Shown here: positions 1-12,273 of the stretch, one piece after another
Layout: each line of letters starts with the position of its first letter
Numbering within the stretch: position 1 is the stretch's first letter
NCBI GenBank assembly: GCA_028023455.1
Contig: JAQFVV010006450.1
Span: 1,339,501-1,403,500 of the forward strand
Source of the DNA: Epiperipatus broadwayi
Taxonomy: Eukaryota; Onychophora; Udeonychophora; Euonychophora; Peripatidae
Length of the DNA stretch: 64,000 bases
Direction: 5' to 3'
Made by a program: the position numbers and the translations under genes
The notes under the pieces: generated by a model
Databases searched by the model: none
Seen by the model: only the letters and a program-made list of their open reading frames with translations
What the model was told of the DNA's origin: nothing

Positions 1-341
1 ACCTGCACAGCAGATATATATCGCCCTCAAAATCCTAGCCCGGAGAAGAACGAAGCCTTCGGGAAGTATTATTTATGTTTTTATATCTATTTTTTATGTC
101 TTATTACGAGTAATTCGTTATTTTACTAATATTGCTATTATTAAATGAACCAATGAATTGCGTAATTCAGTTATAAATATTTAGTTTGTAATTTTAACGT
201 AAAGGTACACGTAATTCATTGGAGTATCTAAATAAATTATAAAAGAAAAGAGAAAGTAAATATGAAATATTTCAAAATAGTCAAATAAAAATAGTTGGGT
301 GGTTTGGTCATTGGATGTATGTGTTCGCTTAGAAATAATAA

Positions 342-632
342 TAAATTTATTCCATCCGCTAAGTGCAGGATTGTTTTCATAAGGAATAAAAGTGTGTAAG
401 AAAGTGTTCCAAATAATTATTATTGTCCGCTACGGGCAGGACTCATATTATGGAACTTTTAAGATTCAAATTGTAGTTGAGCACGAGTTTGTTCCCCTTG
501 TAAATTTATTCCATCCGCTACGTGCAGGATTGTTTCCATAAGGAGTAAAAGTGTGTTAGAAAGTGTTCCAAATAATTATTATTGTCCGCCACGTGCAGGA
601 CTCATATTATGGAACGTTTAAGATTCAAATAT
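342..632. repeat. 159-bp direct tandem repeat (two units)
   Basis: Two head-to-tail units begin at 342 and 501, a period of 159 bp, with the second unit ending near 632. Each unit carries two related palindromic cores: TCCGCTACGTGCAGGA-like and GTCCGCCACGTGCAGGAC-like. The second core is enclosed by GTTCCA and TGGAAC. Units differ by scattered substitutions (CTAAGTG against CTACGTG, CTACGGG against CCACGTG), so the duplication is not brand new. The cores are much richer in G+C than their surroundings and contain the E-box CACGTG in unit 2. Function is unknown; it could be a minisatellite, part of a transposon end or a regulatory array. Confidence 0.8.
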
Positions 633-1439
633 CATTATTAACTCGTGGCTAAATCTTTTTTTTTTATTATGAAACACGTGCATACCATGGCCAATACTCA
701 TTGTTTTTGTATAAGTAATTTATTCCAGGTTTTGAGTTTAAAGTGTAAGCAGGGGAGGATTTCAGACCATTCCTTTCCCATTTATGAAACTATTTAAAAT
801 TTATTTATACGCTTGAATTTTAATTAATATCGTTTATGTGTGTGTTTATTCTCTTCTTTATTCTATAAATATTTATATAATCATAGAGGGCTTAATAAAT
901 TTAACATCTAATTTTAAAGTATGGTGTTGTGTTGTGTATTTGATAATGATATTATTGTTTGACCTTTTCTATTAACGAAGCAACAAACCACCATCCCGAG
1001 ATCATGAGTTGATTGAGCTAGTCAGGGATTAAACTTACCGGGATCGGGAATCATTCGTTAGGCATTCACTTTTCTATGGATTTTATATATAAAAAAAGAA
1101 AATATAAGAGATTATAACTCTTTATTAATTACATGATCATATCTCTTAAGCAGGGGAGCAATCTCTTTCTTAAGGTGGTGCGCAAAAGTTGCAGTAAACG
1201 AATCTTTCAAAGGTATGATTATAGTAATGTATATTTTGCATGCCTTTGAATATTTCTTAATTGCAGCTCGATGTTAGAAAACGCATGTCATGCTCAATGC
1301 GTATAGAGACGCAGGCAGTGACCGTTACAATATACTTCAGAAAGTATTTTTAAATTAAATTATCTTCTTACAGAAAAGGTAAAATATAAAGGAGTGGTGT
1401 TAATTTCCTCTGTTTTGTTTATTATATTACCTGAATGCT

Positions 1440-2070
1440 AAGCTAAATGAGTTTAGATTTGATAATGACAGAATTATGATTGGAGAGAGAATAATAGGTT
1501 CAGTGTTTCAGATGTGATGGTAATATAGCCAATACTTGTTAGCGGGGGGTGAATTTAATGTTATGTAAGATTGATTGAATTTGTTTAAGACTTAGAGTGA
1601 AAGTAAATGCAAATAAAACTAAAACAATGATGAATAGGTTGTGACAGGAAGTTTTAGAGCATGCTACTGTTTTAAAATACAGTATTTGGAAAATTGGATT
1701 ACTCTATTATGACAAGTATTGATAAATAATGAGAACTGTAATGGCTAAATAGTCTTTTAATAAAAGTAGATTTTTTTTTTTATCCATTGAAATTAGAATG
1801 AAATAAGACATTCATTAAATTTTTGTTTGAAATTCAGCTTTTTATACAATAGAACCATTGGCAATTAGGAAAGAGAGGAGAAATGATTGAAGGCTTTGGA
1901 AATGTAGATTTGAAGAAGAATGGAAAAGATAATTTGGAAAGATAAGATTAATAATATGGAAGTGCTGAAAAAAGTAAATAAAAACAATTATTTATTGATG
2001 AAATTGTGAGGAGAATTATCTGGAACAATATGTATTTTGAAATAAAGATATATTGAAAAGTAGAATAGAG
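1440..2070 (+). pseudogene. RTE-type LINE relic (reverse transcriptase C-terminal part)
   Basis: Heavily decayed non-LTR retrotransposon coding sequence with many stops and frameshifts. Reading across frames, a degenerate segment where the YADD block would lie is near 1495-1535. A stretch resembling the conserved G-x-K-x-N-x-x-KTK motif (visible as KVNANKTKTMM) is at about 1598-1632. Near 1885-1990 there is a run matching the RRM-x-K-I-x-W-K-D-K-x-x-N-x-E-V-L-x-x-V block typical of RTE-like endonuclease-reverse transcriptase proteins. Order and spacing fit the family. It cannot encode a working protein. The assignment rests on remembered family motifs; clade (RTE or CR1-like) is not certain. 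Confidence 0.6.
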
Positions 2071-2900
2071 AGTAAAAAAGGAAAGAATAAAAGCTGATCG
2101 TTTATCTTAAGAAAGGAGTAGTGTATTTACAGAGTGGATATCATAAATACTGATCACCATCTTAACTATCATATCCACATTTTATCTTAGACTACTATAG
2201 TTTCATTATACAAGAAACTTTTTTCAAAATTTTGGAGGTCATCTGAGATCATAAAAAATTGGAAAATGCTGCAATCAACAAATACGATATTAAAAATAAT
2301 ATAATTTCAAAATGATAAATTACAATCATAGTCACATTACTTATATTTGCTGCCCAGGTTTAAACACTGTTTATCGCCATAGAAGAAAACATTTAGAGTT
2401 TCAGTTTGAAATTAGCTTTATTGTTGTTTTCCAAAATACAACAATTTTGTAGTCAGAAGTACCTAGGGATCTTCACAATATTAAATCATATTAGTTGAAA
2501 TATCACATTTTTTAATACATTTTTAAAAACTTTATTATCGTTTGTAAAAATGTGGCTTTCTGAAAAATGATTCCATTTTTGTTTTATTTATTTATTGACA
2601 AATAAATTTCACATTTATTAATTGCAATTTTCATGTTTTAAAGACATTTTACACCATGCTAAATTTACTATCAAATTTTATAATTAATGACAAAATGTAT
2701 ATTTACATGTATAGTGGAGCTGTGATATTTGCTATATTTTGTTCCAAGCCCCACTCGTATTCTTCAAACATTATGTATAACAGTTCATGTTTTGTTGATA
2801 AATTTTGATTAAAATAGAATGCATATTGTTTGTTGAACTGCAAATGTGTAGTATCTTTCAACACACCCATATATATCAACACCATCATTTTCAAACATTA

Positions 2901-3175
2901 TCAGTCCACTGCAGGATGAAGGTCTCCAATTTTAATCCATTTTCTCTGATCTCTAGCCTCTCTTCTCCACATTTTATTTCATCCATCTATCTTACATGTG
3001 GTCTTTTTCTAGGTCTTTTACAATCTCTTGAAATCTAGCTTAATATTTCAATTGTCCATCTGTTATCATCTCTTCTAGCAATGTATCCAGCTCAACTCCA
3101 TTTAGGTCTCTTAATTTTTTCAATGATGTCAGTAACACCTGACAAATTTCTTAATATCTTCTTCATATATTCTTG
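2901..3175 (-). pseudogene. RTE-type LINE relic, extreme C-terminus
   Basis: The minus strand read from about 3175 down to a stop at 2901-2903 contains the hallmark tail of RTE-like LINE proteins. It starts with IIEKIKRPKWS, then a stop, then AGYIARRDDNRWTIE (family form: KWxWAGHIARRxDxRW). After a frameshift a degraded MDEI block follows, and the end reads ARDQRKWIKIGDLHPAVD-stop. At least one stop and two frameshifts make it dead. It lies in opposite orientation to the relic at 1440-2070, so the two are separate insertions or a rearranged one. The final D-stop matches the usual end of such proteins, so 2901 is probably the true coding end. Confidence 0.75.
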
Positions 3176-3199
3176 TAGTTGCAGCTGTTATTGTTATGT

Positions 3200-4990
3200 G
3201 ATTATTCATATATTATATGAACATGGATGGGCAGCTCACTAACATACATTAGCCAGTGTGGTGAGTTGATTGGCTTTTTAGCACCGAGTTTAAAGCAAAA
3301 ACCATATAATCTTCTCAGTTGCTTGATAGCTCTTAACTGTAATCAGTTGAGTTTTCTTGAAGGCAGATTGAATGTATGTGTGAATGATTTTTTTAACTAT
3401 GGAGAATGTATGTTAATAGTAGCAAGAAGAGATTGAAAATGAATTGCCAGGGTGAGAGAGCACATATATCTATATATAACATGGATATTTTTCTATATAT
3501 ATAGTAAGCATATGTAAATTAAGATTGTAGTATAAACAAAATTTCAAAAAGATAATATAATTTTTTTTTTACTGAGTGTATGGTCACTCTTTTATTCACT
3601 GAAACAATAAGAAATTTTTAAAAAAAAAACTAACTATACTCTATTTTTAATTTTTAGATAAAGTAAACAGCAAAATATCTGACTTTCGTCATTATTAAAT
3701 ACACTCTCAATGATATTCTTCTTTTTTTTTCCAATAATTTTTTTCTTTTATAGAAACGTAATCATAGTTTTGTTATCAAGAAATTAGGATCTCTCTAATT
3801 GTTTTGATGTTTTTAAATCAGTATCAACTTTTCGTTTATTCTAAAATTTTGTAACACTTTTAGTATTAATCTTGGGAAACATTTTATTACATAATATACT
3901 ATATATCACATTCAGAAATGATAACAAAGGGAGAGTAAAATGCATGTGCTTTCAACATAAACTGAAGAAATATTAGAAATATAATCATATTTAGTACTTT
4001 GAAATGAGTTGTAAAATATATTTATAATTTTTTTTTTTTTAATATGATCACTTATGCAATCAGAGTTGGAAAGATTACTGTTTGTGCATCGTAAAATGTA
4101 TTAAATTTACAAATTTTAATGTTTATTTATATTTTTGTTTAAATCACTACTGTACGGAGGGAGTTATTACTGTTTATATTTTTGTTTGTTTACATTTTTT
4201 ATTGGATAGCTTATAATTAAAGTTGTGTCTATTGATACAGCATAGTTTGTGGCTTCATTGCATAACAAATTATTTTTGTTTATTATGTTAAATTAAATAT
4301 AGTATATATTGTAATTTCTCAGAATCATGGTATGATCATGCATGTGACAAAATAATGTCACACATAATAGATATAGTGACCAATTCATTTTTTATTTTTT
4401 AATTTTCAAACTTGTGCTATTGTGATTATGTTGTGTTATTTATTTGTTGTGAAAATTTACCTTATTTCCAGTTTTACGCTGATTGGACTTATTGCTCCTA
4501 GTTGATTCTGGTGCAGCTTGGATAAAAAAAATACATCATCCGCAGTTGCAAGATATTTATTTTGCTTTAAAATATATCCTGTTAAAGGAATTTCCATTTA
4601 CTCCCCATTCTTCTATTCTCAAAATATAATGCTAAATGCTATAAAATAGTTGTACATGGTGGTTGACAGCTTACTACAAAAAAAAAAAAAAAAGAATATT
4701 GTTTGATTGCAAGTTCATATTTGTGAAATTTTTTTATTGATGAGTATATAATATTACTATTTTTAATTGACATAATATTTATGGGAAATAATTTTATGTT
4801 TAAGAAATATTTAATATTCATAAAAGAATTTATAAATACTGTAGTTATAAAAAATAAAATAATCAAATTCATATTCTAGCAAATATTATTTTAATATTTA
4901 AATACAAATATAGTACATATACTTAAGCTAGATATAAGTAGAAGGAATTTTAACCCAAACTTTCAAGCTTCTTCAATCATCTACATCATG
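3200..4990. other. AT-rich stretch without recognisable gene
   Basis: Homopolymer A and T runs (for example a 17-base A run near 4677-4693) and short low-complexity tracts. Short open frames here are no longer than expected by chance and show no motif. Nothing functional is recognised. Confidence 0.6.
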
Positions 4991-4999
4991 TTATAAAAC

Positions 5000-5190
5000 C
5001 GAGCATTGATTATATATGTTTGTGGGAGATCATGATTCAGCCCAACTAATGAGTGCTGGTTTAGTACAAAATATGTATATTGGAGATCATTTATCTTTTT
5101 CATATGTATGTGGTTATGGGTATTGGTTGTAGGTGTCTGCTGTCTGAAGGGAGCTTGAAAGTCTGGGTTCAAATCTTCTAATTACAAATA
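5000..5190 (+). repeat. Hammerhead-derived SINE, degenerate copy A
   Basis: A hammerhead-like core, CTAATGA at 5045-5051, carries a G-to-A change in the invariant CTGATGA. It is followed by a GTGCTGG/TTAGTAC stem II remnant and ACAAA in place of CGAAA, so it is inactive. About 70 bp downstream is a tRNA-like half ending in a B-box-like GGTTCAAATC at 5166-5175. The same order (hammerhead, then CATGTGTGT-type linker, then tRNA-like half) is seen in copy C at 42150-42340, so the composite is a real repeat family, not a chance neighbour. Confidence 0.6.
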
Positions 5191-5241
5191 TTCTTTTTTT
5201 AAAAATAAAGTATAAAAATAAATTTAAGGCAAAACTTGATT

Positions 5242-5345
5242 AAAACAGGCAAAACTCACTATACATATTGCCACTCAGTGCAAGCCAAAATAATCAGTGG
5301 ATGCCAGCACTAAGTGGCAATACGTATAGTGAGTTTGCCTGTTTT
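5242..5345. repeat. Palindromic element M1 (hairpin family)
   Basis: About 40-bp inverted arms open with AAAACAGGCAAAACTC and close with GAGTTTGCCTGTTTT, flanked by TTAA on both sides, 104 bp in all. The central part carries GCCACTCAGTG and GTGGCAA. Related copies lie at 10253-10690, 12067-12273 and 43513-43721. To the right is a conserved flank AAGCATAAGAAATAGTGATC shared by all four copies, which suggests the hairpin is part of, or a repeated insertion into, a longer SINE. A piggyBac-type MITE (TTAA target) is an alternative. Confidence 0.75.
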
Positions 5346-5809
5346 AATAACAATTAAGAGCAAGCATAAGAAATAGTGATCATGTGATGTTTATTGGCTT
5401 AAAACTTGATTACAACCAACTGCAGACTCAGAACAGTAAGATGAGAACTGGAATAGTTGCTACTATCTGGGGAAAAAATTAATTTATAGTATTATTAGAA
5501 TAGATTTCTAGTCAAGCATAATAATGCTTAAAATCAATCAGTAAAGTTGTCTACTAAATGTTTTCAATAATACTGTTGCACCAAATCTTATAAATTCCAG
5601 AAGTAAATCTACTTGTTATAGTATACAGTAATAGTATTTTATACTAATTTATCTACATATCAATTACTCATACACATGCATATAGATATGCATAATTTAA
5701 TACATATTAATATGTATACATATTAATTGCAATGATTATATATATATATTTAATTTTATATCTTTAATAAAAATCATTTTAAAAGCATATATGTTATACT
5801 TATATTTAT

Positions 5810-6312
5810 ATATTGCACTATTTCCATCATCTAATATGAGTTATTGATTGTCTTTAGAAAAATGTAACTTTATTTAAATATACCAAATACACTCAACTGT
5901 ATATGCACAATATTTTGAGAGGTATTATTCTCCCCTCTTCTTCAGGTGTTGCTGGCTTGACCAGTGACAGTACTAGCATGGGAATAGGACCTGGACCCTT
6001 AGATTCTTGAATATTGAATTTTAAGATAATGCTCTGTGGCAGAATGGCTCAGTTGGTTAGAGCATTATCTTAAAATTCAAAATTCAAGAATCTAAGGATC
6101 CAGGTTCGAATCCCATGCTAGTACTATCACTGGTAAGGCCAGCAACACCTGAAGAAAAGGGGAGAATAATATCTCTCAAAACATTGTGCATATACTAATC
6201 TGTTTGATGTGCTATTACTATCAGTTGAATGTATTTGGAATATTTAAATAAAGTTAAATTTTCCAAAGACATTTAATACTCATATTAGATGATGGAAATA
6301 GTTCAACATATA
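5810..6312. repeat. SINE/Penelope-tail element as an inverted pair
   Basis: Arms 5810-6035 and 6059-6312 are reverse complements separated by only 23 bp. The loop holds the start of a tRNA-like head. The A-box TGGCTCAGTTGG is at 6045-6056 and the B-box GGTTCGAATCC at 6103-6113, both exact matches to Pol III consensus. The outer parts carry the CTGAAGAAAAGGGGAG...CTCTCAAAAC block and a tail ending GATGATGGAAATAG. That tail is the same as the 3' end of the Penelope-like element at 45541-47178. The left arm has lost its own B-box (GAATAGGACC), so only one orientation has a complete tRNA-like head. Confidence 0.85.
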
Positions 6313-6319
6313 TGTTATA

Positions 6320-8050
6320 CGATTGTAATGCATATGTATAAAAAATAGTATTATAGATATATTTGAACTTTTTTATTATTTTCGTTTAATTAAAAGAAAT
6401 ATAATAATTTCTATTTTAATAAAAATGATAATCATTTAAGTATTATTGAATGACAATCGTAAAATAAATTTGCACAATTATATCACTTAATACAAAGCAA
6501 CAGAATACAGCATGTGGAGAGGTAATTGCAGTTTGGATTGACTAAAGAGAGCTAGGTGAGTGGAAATGCATCTTCTGTTGGCCTATTTTTTAAATGATTA
6601 CAAGTATTTTCTTGAAATGCAATAATGTGTGTTAATTGTAATTTTTAGAAATATAAGAGTAGGAAGAGGGGCACAATTAAAAGATAGTATTGTTATGCAT
6701 CTATGTAAAAAGTTTTATAGATATATTTGAATTTTATTAAACTTTAATAGAAATATAATTTCTAACCTAATAAAAAACTGAGTAATAATCATCTATTTAT
6801 TTGGGGAAAAAAAGATCATTAACTATAGTTTTCATATTCTCAAGTTCATAAACGTAAGAAGCAATTATTCCACTCCATACCATTAAATATCTAATATATA
6901 TTTTTACAATAAATATTAAAAGAAACTACATAATAATTAGAAGAAGTTATAAATGTACAGGATTTATTATTTCAAAATTAATGTTATTAACTTTTCTTTA
7001 GAATTGAATGCAATATTGTGGCTTAGACTTAATGGTGATAGTGTCATTTTTCTCATTGTATTTGTTACTGCCAAAAAAAAATGAATTAAAAAAGATACTA
7101 AAAGTTATTTTTACAGTTTGTTAAAAATTCAGATTTTAATTCTATTTGATAAATATCACTATTTTGTGGGGAAAAGTTGAAATAAAAATATCTCAAGCAA
7201 TCTCTTCAAACAAGTCCAAAATACTGTTTTGGTCCAGCGTTGTATTTTATTACATCATAAATGAATTTATCATCTATTTTCTTCACTTGTTTATTTTTTT
7301 TTAAATTATTATTATTTTTAAATTATGAATTATTTACATGATAAAATCTGCCTATTGTAAAACCCCTTTTTGTTGTTGTTATTAACAGAAGTTTGTTTTT
7401 TGAAATAGTTTTTATTATTATTATTTTATTGAAAAAATTAATATTTTAGATTACATTCATTTTTTTTTAATTATGTTTTTGATAAACTGTAAAAAAAAAA
7501 AAGCTATAATGTGAAATATTTTTTACTTCATTTGAAAATAAAACAGAAAGAAAATAATAACTTCCCCCTAGTGGTGATGTTGAAGAGTTAAATCAATAAC
7601 CATGCCTTCTATTGCAATCTTTGTGTATTTTGAATAACAACTAATCCTATTGTAATGATGTTTTAATCGCAAAATAGCTTACTTAAATACATATTCTTCT
7701 TTATTTTTGTATTTTTTTTATTATAATCTATATTAGTAAAAAAAAAAAAATTGTGTTGGAAAATTAAGTATACTCACAGTTTTACTGATCCATGCTTTAA
7801 AAAAAAAATTAAATGAAAAATAAAAATTAATAAAAAATTTATAATTTTTAATTTTTTAATTTCACTTTTTTCATAAATAATTTTTATGAATAAAATATAC
7901 AAAGTAATGTATTAAGTTTTAACTTTTTAAAAAAAAGAGAGAAAATCTATTAAATCATTAAAGTAGATAAATCCATTATTTAATTTTTTAAAAAAAGGAA
8001 GTAAAATTATTTAGACTAATTTACTTGTCCATTTATTTAAAAAAAGGGAG
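6320..8050. other. AT-rich stretch without recognisable gene
   Basis: Long poly-A and poly-T tracts and simple AT sequence. No motif-bearing reading frame or clear repeat boundary was seen. Confidence 0.6.
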
Positions 8051-8057
8051 ATAGAAG

Positions 8058-8665
8058 TAGGGTGACCAGATGTCCCATTTTTTTTGGGGGGGGGGATTTG
8101 TCCCTCTTTTTCATTAGAGGTTCCAGTGTCCCCGAAGTGTCTTTTCAGGACTGTTGTATCTCCCGATTTTCAAATACTCATAGTTATTATTTGTCTTACA
8201 TAAATAATTCATTGCAAAAATGATAGTTTCTTGGCCCTCTCTATTCATTTCAGTCTCTTCAGTAATATTATAAAAACTTTAGATAAATTCCAACACCAAA
8301 ACAAAGATCGCTATTACGTTATATGGCTAGGCTCTCAAACTAGATGCATTTTCGCATCCAACCTCAACTTAGTGCATGTGCAGTTGGATTTTTGTAGGCT
8401 AACATTTGAACTGTGCTTTGCACCTGCTTTGATTGACAGTGTAGTTTTACCAGTTCTTTGTTGATATTAATTTTCTGTAATGATAAAATTAATAGGAATA
8501 TTAATAATCCTAAACAATAGAAAACATGCCAAAGAGGAAGTATATTTACAATGATGAATATATATAGGAATGGAGTTTTATAAATATTAAAAAAAAGGAT
8601 GCAATGCTATAAAAATGATTGGACATTATGTCCCAATTTTTGATTGAACGAGAATGGTCACCCTA
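8058..8665. mobile_element. Non-autonomous TIR DNA transposon (GTGACCA ends)
   Basis: Ends TAGGGTGACCA (8058-8068) and TGGTCACCCTA (8655-8665) are perfect 11-bp inverted repeats. Subterminal sequence GATGTCCC on the left and ATGTCCCA on the right extend the symmetry. Flanks show only an imperfect possible duplication (AGATAGAA left, AGATAAAA right, two bases off the left end), so the superfamily is not certain; hAT-like is plausible. The 0.6 kb interior has no transposase frame. A G-run near 8088-8096 lies just inside the left end. Confidence 0.7.
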
Positions 8666-8669
8666 GATA

Positions 8670-10250
8670 AAAAATATCCTTTTATTTTTAGAAGAAAAAT
8701 ATAAAGAAAAGATACAGCATTAATTTTATTAATTATAAAATTTCTAATTATAGTTTATCTAATTTTTTGACAGTTATTTTTGTTAATGTTTAATTTATAT
8801 AATTTTCAATATAATACTACAGGTATGATTTGAAAGTTGAAAACATCTCTACAATATATGTGTGCACATTATATATGTTTTGTTACTATGGGTGTCATGG
8901 CTTGGAATCAAGTAACCCATATATGAAGGATTACTGTAATTAAAGTTTTATACTTTTTTCTCTCCTTAATTAATTGATTATATATAGTTAATACTCTTAT
9001 ATTAGTTACTATTCACAATAAACAAGAGTTTTATTTAGTCAAAACTCTTTGGTCTTAATTATTTTAACCTTATTAGATAAACTCAACTTTTCAAGTATGT
9101 AATTTGAGATATGTAATATGTTACTTCAACAAACTAGATTATACACTATGTGACTTTTTTTAGATACTGGCTAGTGTGATAAATTAGATTGATAGAAAAA
9201 TTAAAACAAATATTTACTTGAAATAAAAAGCACTAATTTGTATTTTTATAAAATATAATATTTAAAATGATTATCATTCATAATTAAAATTAAATATTAA
9301 ATATTGGGAACAACAATGTTCACAAACACTTCAGCAAACTTTCCAATAAATATTAGTCAGTAAATAGATATTCTGCTATTTTTCTGTGGAGAATAAAGAT
9401 CCCAAAACAAAAATATGTACAAAATTTATTACTGGTGAAGAATATCAAACTTCTATGGGTACTGAATCCATGTTTACTTTTTGTTCAGTATTAAACAGCT
9501 ATTGGACATTTTAAAACCACAGTTTCAATAATAAATACAATAGCATTTTAATATTTATTTTAATTTTTAATTACTAAAACCATGTAGTTGAGTAAGTTCA
9601 TTAAGTACCTTTCAACATCTTATATTTATTTTTCAGTTAACTGATAGAGCGTGTTTAAATACTCTCATTCTAAATAAAATTAAAACAATGTATATTGATT
9701 TTATGTATATATTTTGTAAATATTTTTATATAGAAATTAGTTTAAAATTTTGATTTATTTCCATACCGCTACATTAACATTTATAAACTTCAAATTAATA
9801 AGTTTTCATTTTATAGACTTCCAACTTATAAATTATATTTAAAAAATCAAACTCAGTATTTGAAGAGTATACAATATTTATATCATAAATTTTCAATGAC
9901 CAATGGATAATGAATGGCAATAATGGTCATGTCATATTTTAAATTAAACCAGCTGTGAAAACTAAAGTGATGAATGATTGTCTACAATAAGCTAAGAGAA
10001 TGCATCTACAAGCACATTTTTTCAATTTATTGAAAATATGGATTAAGCAGGACAAATTATGCAAATACAAGAGTTTATTATTCAAACTATTAAAATGTGT
10101 GTAGTGATTAACTGGCTTAGTGTGTAGGTAACAACTTTCACAAATTTTCATTGTGAATAATAATTCATTCTATTTATTTTAGAACCATCTCTTGCAAACT
10201 TGAAGAATCAGTGAACACTAAATAGTAGTGTCACATTCACACAAATGTAT
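8670..10250. other. AT-rich stretch without recognisable gene
   Basis: Only low-complexity AT sequence and short chance frames. No repeat boundary or coding motif was recognised. Confidence 0.55.
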
Positions 10251-10252
10251 AA

Positions 10253-10690
10253 AGCTGTAACAAGCTCTCTATACAATAGTGCTACCCAGTGTAAGACTTA
10301 GTAATCAATGGATGCAAGAAGGTTTGCACATAAAATCCCTATCTAGTGCCTATTAATCCAATATCCCCGGACTAACTTTTAGCTTGTGGCTTCCATCAGT
10401 AAGTACTTTGGTTCTGAGAGCACTGCAGCTAGATCTTAGGATCTTGTGCAACTCTCCAGCAGCTATCTTACACCTATTTAGTTAATTATAAAGCTATAAG
10501 TCCGAGATGACAACATGTTTTTAAACCACGATACCCCAATGATGAAATCCACAAGTTAGAAACTAGTCTGGAGATATCGAGTGAGTAAATACTAGATAGG
10601 GATGCACAAACCTTTTTGCATCCATTGATTACTAAGATTTGCACCGAGTGACACTAACGTATGGAGAGTTTACTATTGTTATTAACAGCT
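10253..10690. repeat. Palindromic element M3 (longest of the hairpin family)
   Basis: Left arm from about 10253 (AGCTGTAACAAGCTCTCTAT) and right arm ending about 10690 (ATGGAGAGTTTAC...TTAACAGCT) are inverted. They share CAATGGATGCAAGAAGGTTT on the left with its complement near 10605-10630 on the right, and ACTAGATAGGGAT with its complement. The unpaired centre of about 200 bp is unique. It belongs to the same family as M1, M2 and M4 by the CTCTCCATA, CACTGAGTG-type and CAATGGAT blocks and by the right flank GTAAGCATAGGAAATAGTGA. Confidence 0.7.
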
Positions 10691-11040
10691 TGTGTAAGCA
10701 TAGGAAATAGTGACCATAAAGTATAAAGCATTTGAATCTTAGGTCATTGTTTTGGAGTAAAGTGGTTGCTAGATGTAATGCATTGTTTCTCATTGATGAA
10801 AACCAACAATTAGAAAGTAATTTTGGATTTTTAATGACTATGTGAATTGCAATCAATGACTCAGGAGAAGGGTTTGTAGACTGATTACAACTCCTAATGA
10901 AAAAATAAGCATTAACAAGGATTTTAAAATATTTCAAAGGATTTTAAATGGAAAAAAAAACATTATCAATATGAAAGTTTGGATTTCCATTTTCTAAAGT
11001 TTAAGGGATAACTGCAATTTTTAACTGCCAATTTTTTTGT

Positions 11041-11180
11041 AATTAGTCACTTCTCATTTTATCTTTTTTTTTCCTTTTTTTTTTCTCTCTCTCTTTTTCC
11101 ATCTCTTTTTTAATTAATATGTGTACGCTCCCCTCTTCACTTTTTTTCTCCTCTCTTTCTTTTCATTTCTTATTTATAGT
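11041..11180 (+). repeat. Polypyrimidine tract
   Basis: About 140 bp that is almost entirely T and C on the + strand, with TCTCTCTCTC and CTCCCCTCTTC runs broken once by a short AT segment. It is low complexity; no coding potential. Such tracts can adopt H-DNA, but nothing here shows that they do. Confidence 0.75.
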
Positions 11181-12066
11181 ACTATTTATATATGAATAAA
11201 TAAATGGGCTTTCATATTGTAATAAAGAATAGTTTTAAAATAAAATATACACATGCATTTGAGTTTTCAAATTTTATTTTTAAATTTTAAAACAAACCAA
11301 TTTTTGCGTCAGATATTACTTTTAAAAAAAAAAAAAGTTACGACTAAACATCAGACTGCTTATATCCCATCTACGATTTCTTCAGGTAGATTATATATAA
11401 AGTTTAAATCAAAAATGGATAATTCAGCGAGTAAGCTTCAAATAAACTTTATTTTATAAAATCATATGTAAAGCGTTAAAATAAAATAAAAAGATATCTC
11501 CTAAATATTTGACTGTGCTTTTATTACACGAAATTGTTATTCTCACACGAAACAATTTTTAGATTTATAATTTCACTCTTTGAGTTCATAAAGTTGTTAT
11601 CTATTTCGTACTATCTTAAGCTTTTATCATTTATTAGTTATTGTGAAGTCAGAAGGCTATCTGTTGTTTCTGCTTGTAAGAGGAAGAACATCTAATCCTA
11701 CAAAATATCATTAAATGGTGAAGGATAATTTTAGAGAAAAATGTATGGAGTAATAAAATGAGATGAAATATCAGTTATAACAAACATCACATTACAATTG
11801 GGTTGGTCAAGAAATAGCATCGTTCTTGTTTATCTACTTAAAGCACTGCAGGGCTTTGAATTAACTTGTAATAATGAATAATATTTATGCTCAGAAAATA
11901 AAAATTTATTGCTAATAGAATTTTAAGTACTTTTCTGTAAACTTTCTGAAAAATATATAAAACAAATCCTTTTATTTAATTTTTTTTATATAATATCACA
12001 AAAAGTTTAGTAAGCTAATAAATATCACATGATCACCATTTCTTATGCTTGCTTATAACTGTTATT

Positions 12067-12273
12067 AAAACAGCCAAAACTCTCCATATAGTATTGTCAC
12101 TCAATGCAAGCCAGAGTAACCAATGGATGCCAGAAGGCTTGTGCATAAACTAGTCTGGGGATATTGGATGAGTAGGCAATAGATGGGGATATTATGCACA
12201 AGCCTTCTATCATCCATTGATTACTCTGGCTTGCATTGAGTGGCAATACTGTATGGAGAGTTTTGTCTGTTTT
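12067..12273. repeat. Palindromic element M2 (hairpin family)
   Basis: Near-complete 207-bp foldback. Arms begin AAAACAGCCAAAACTCTCC and end GGAGAGTTTTGTCTGTTTT. They continue through GCAAGCCAGAGTAACCAATG and its complement, and through AAGGCTTGTGCATAA and its complement, leaving a loop of roughly 45 bp. The conserved family flank (AAGCATAAGAAATGGTGATC) lies on the left here, reversed, so this copy points opposite to M1 and M4. Confidence 0.8.

Noticed and set aside
4470-4530. Upstream exon of the CG9801-like gene
   Set aside because: Less AT-rich than its surroundings, but stops occur in the frames examined and the expected PP2C N-terminal metal-site motif is absent.
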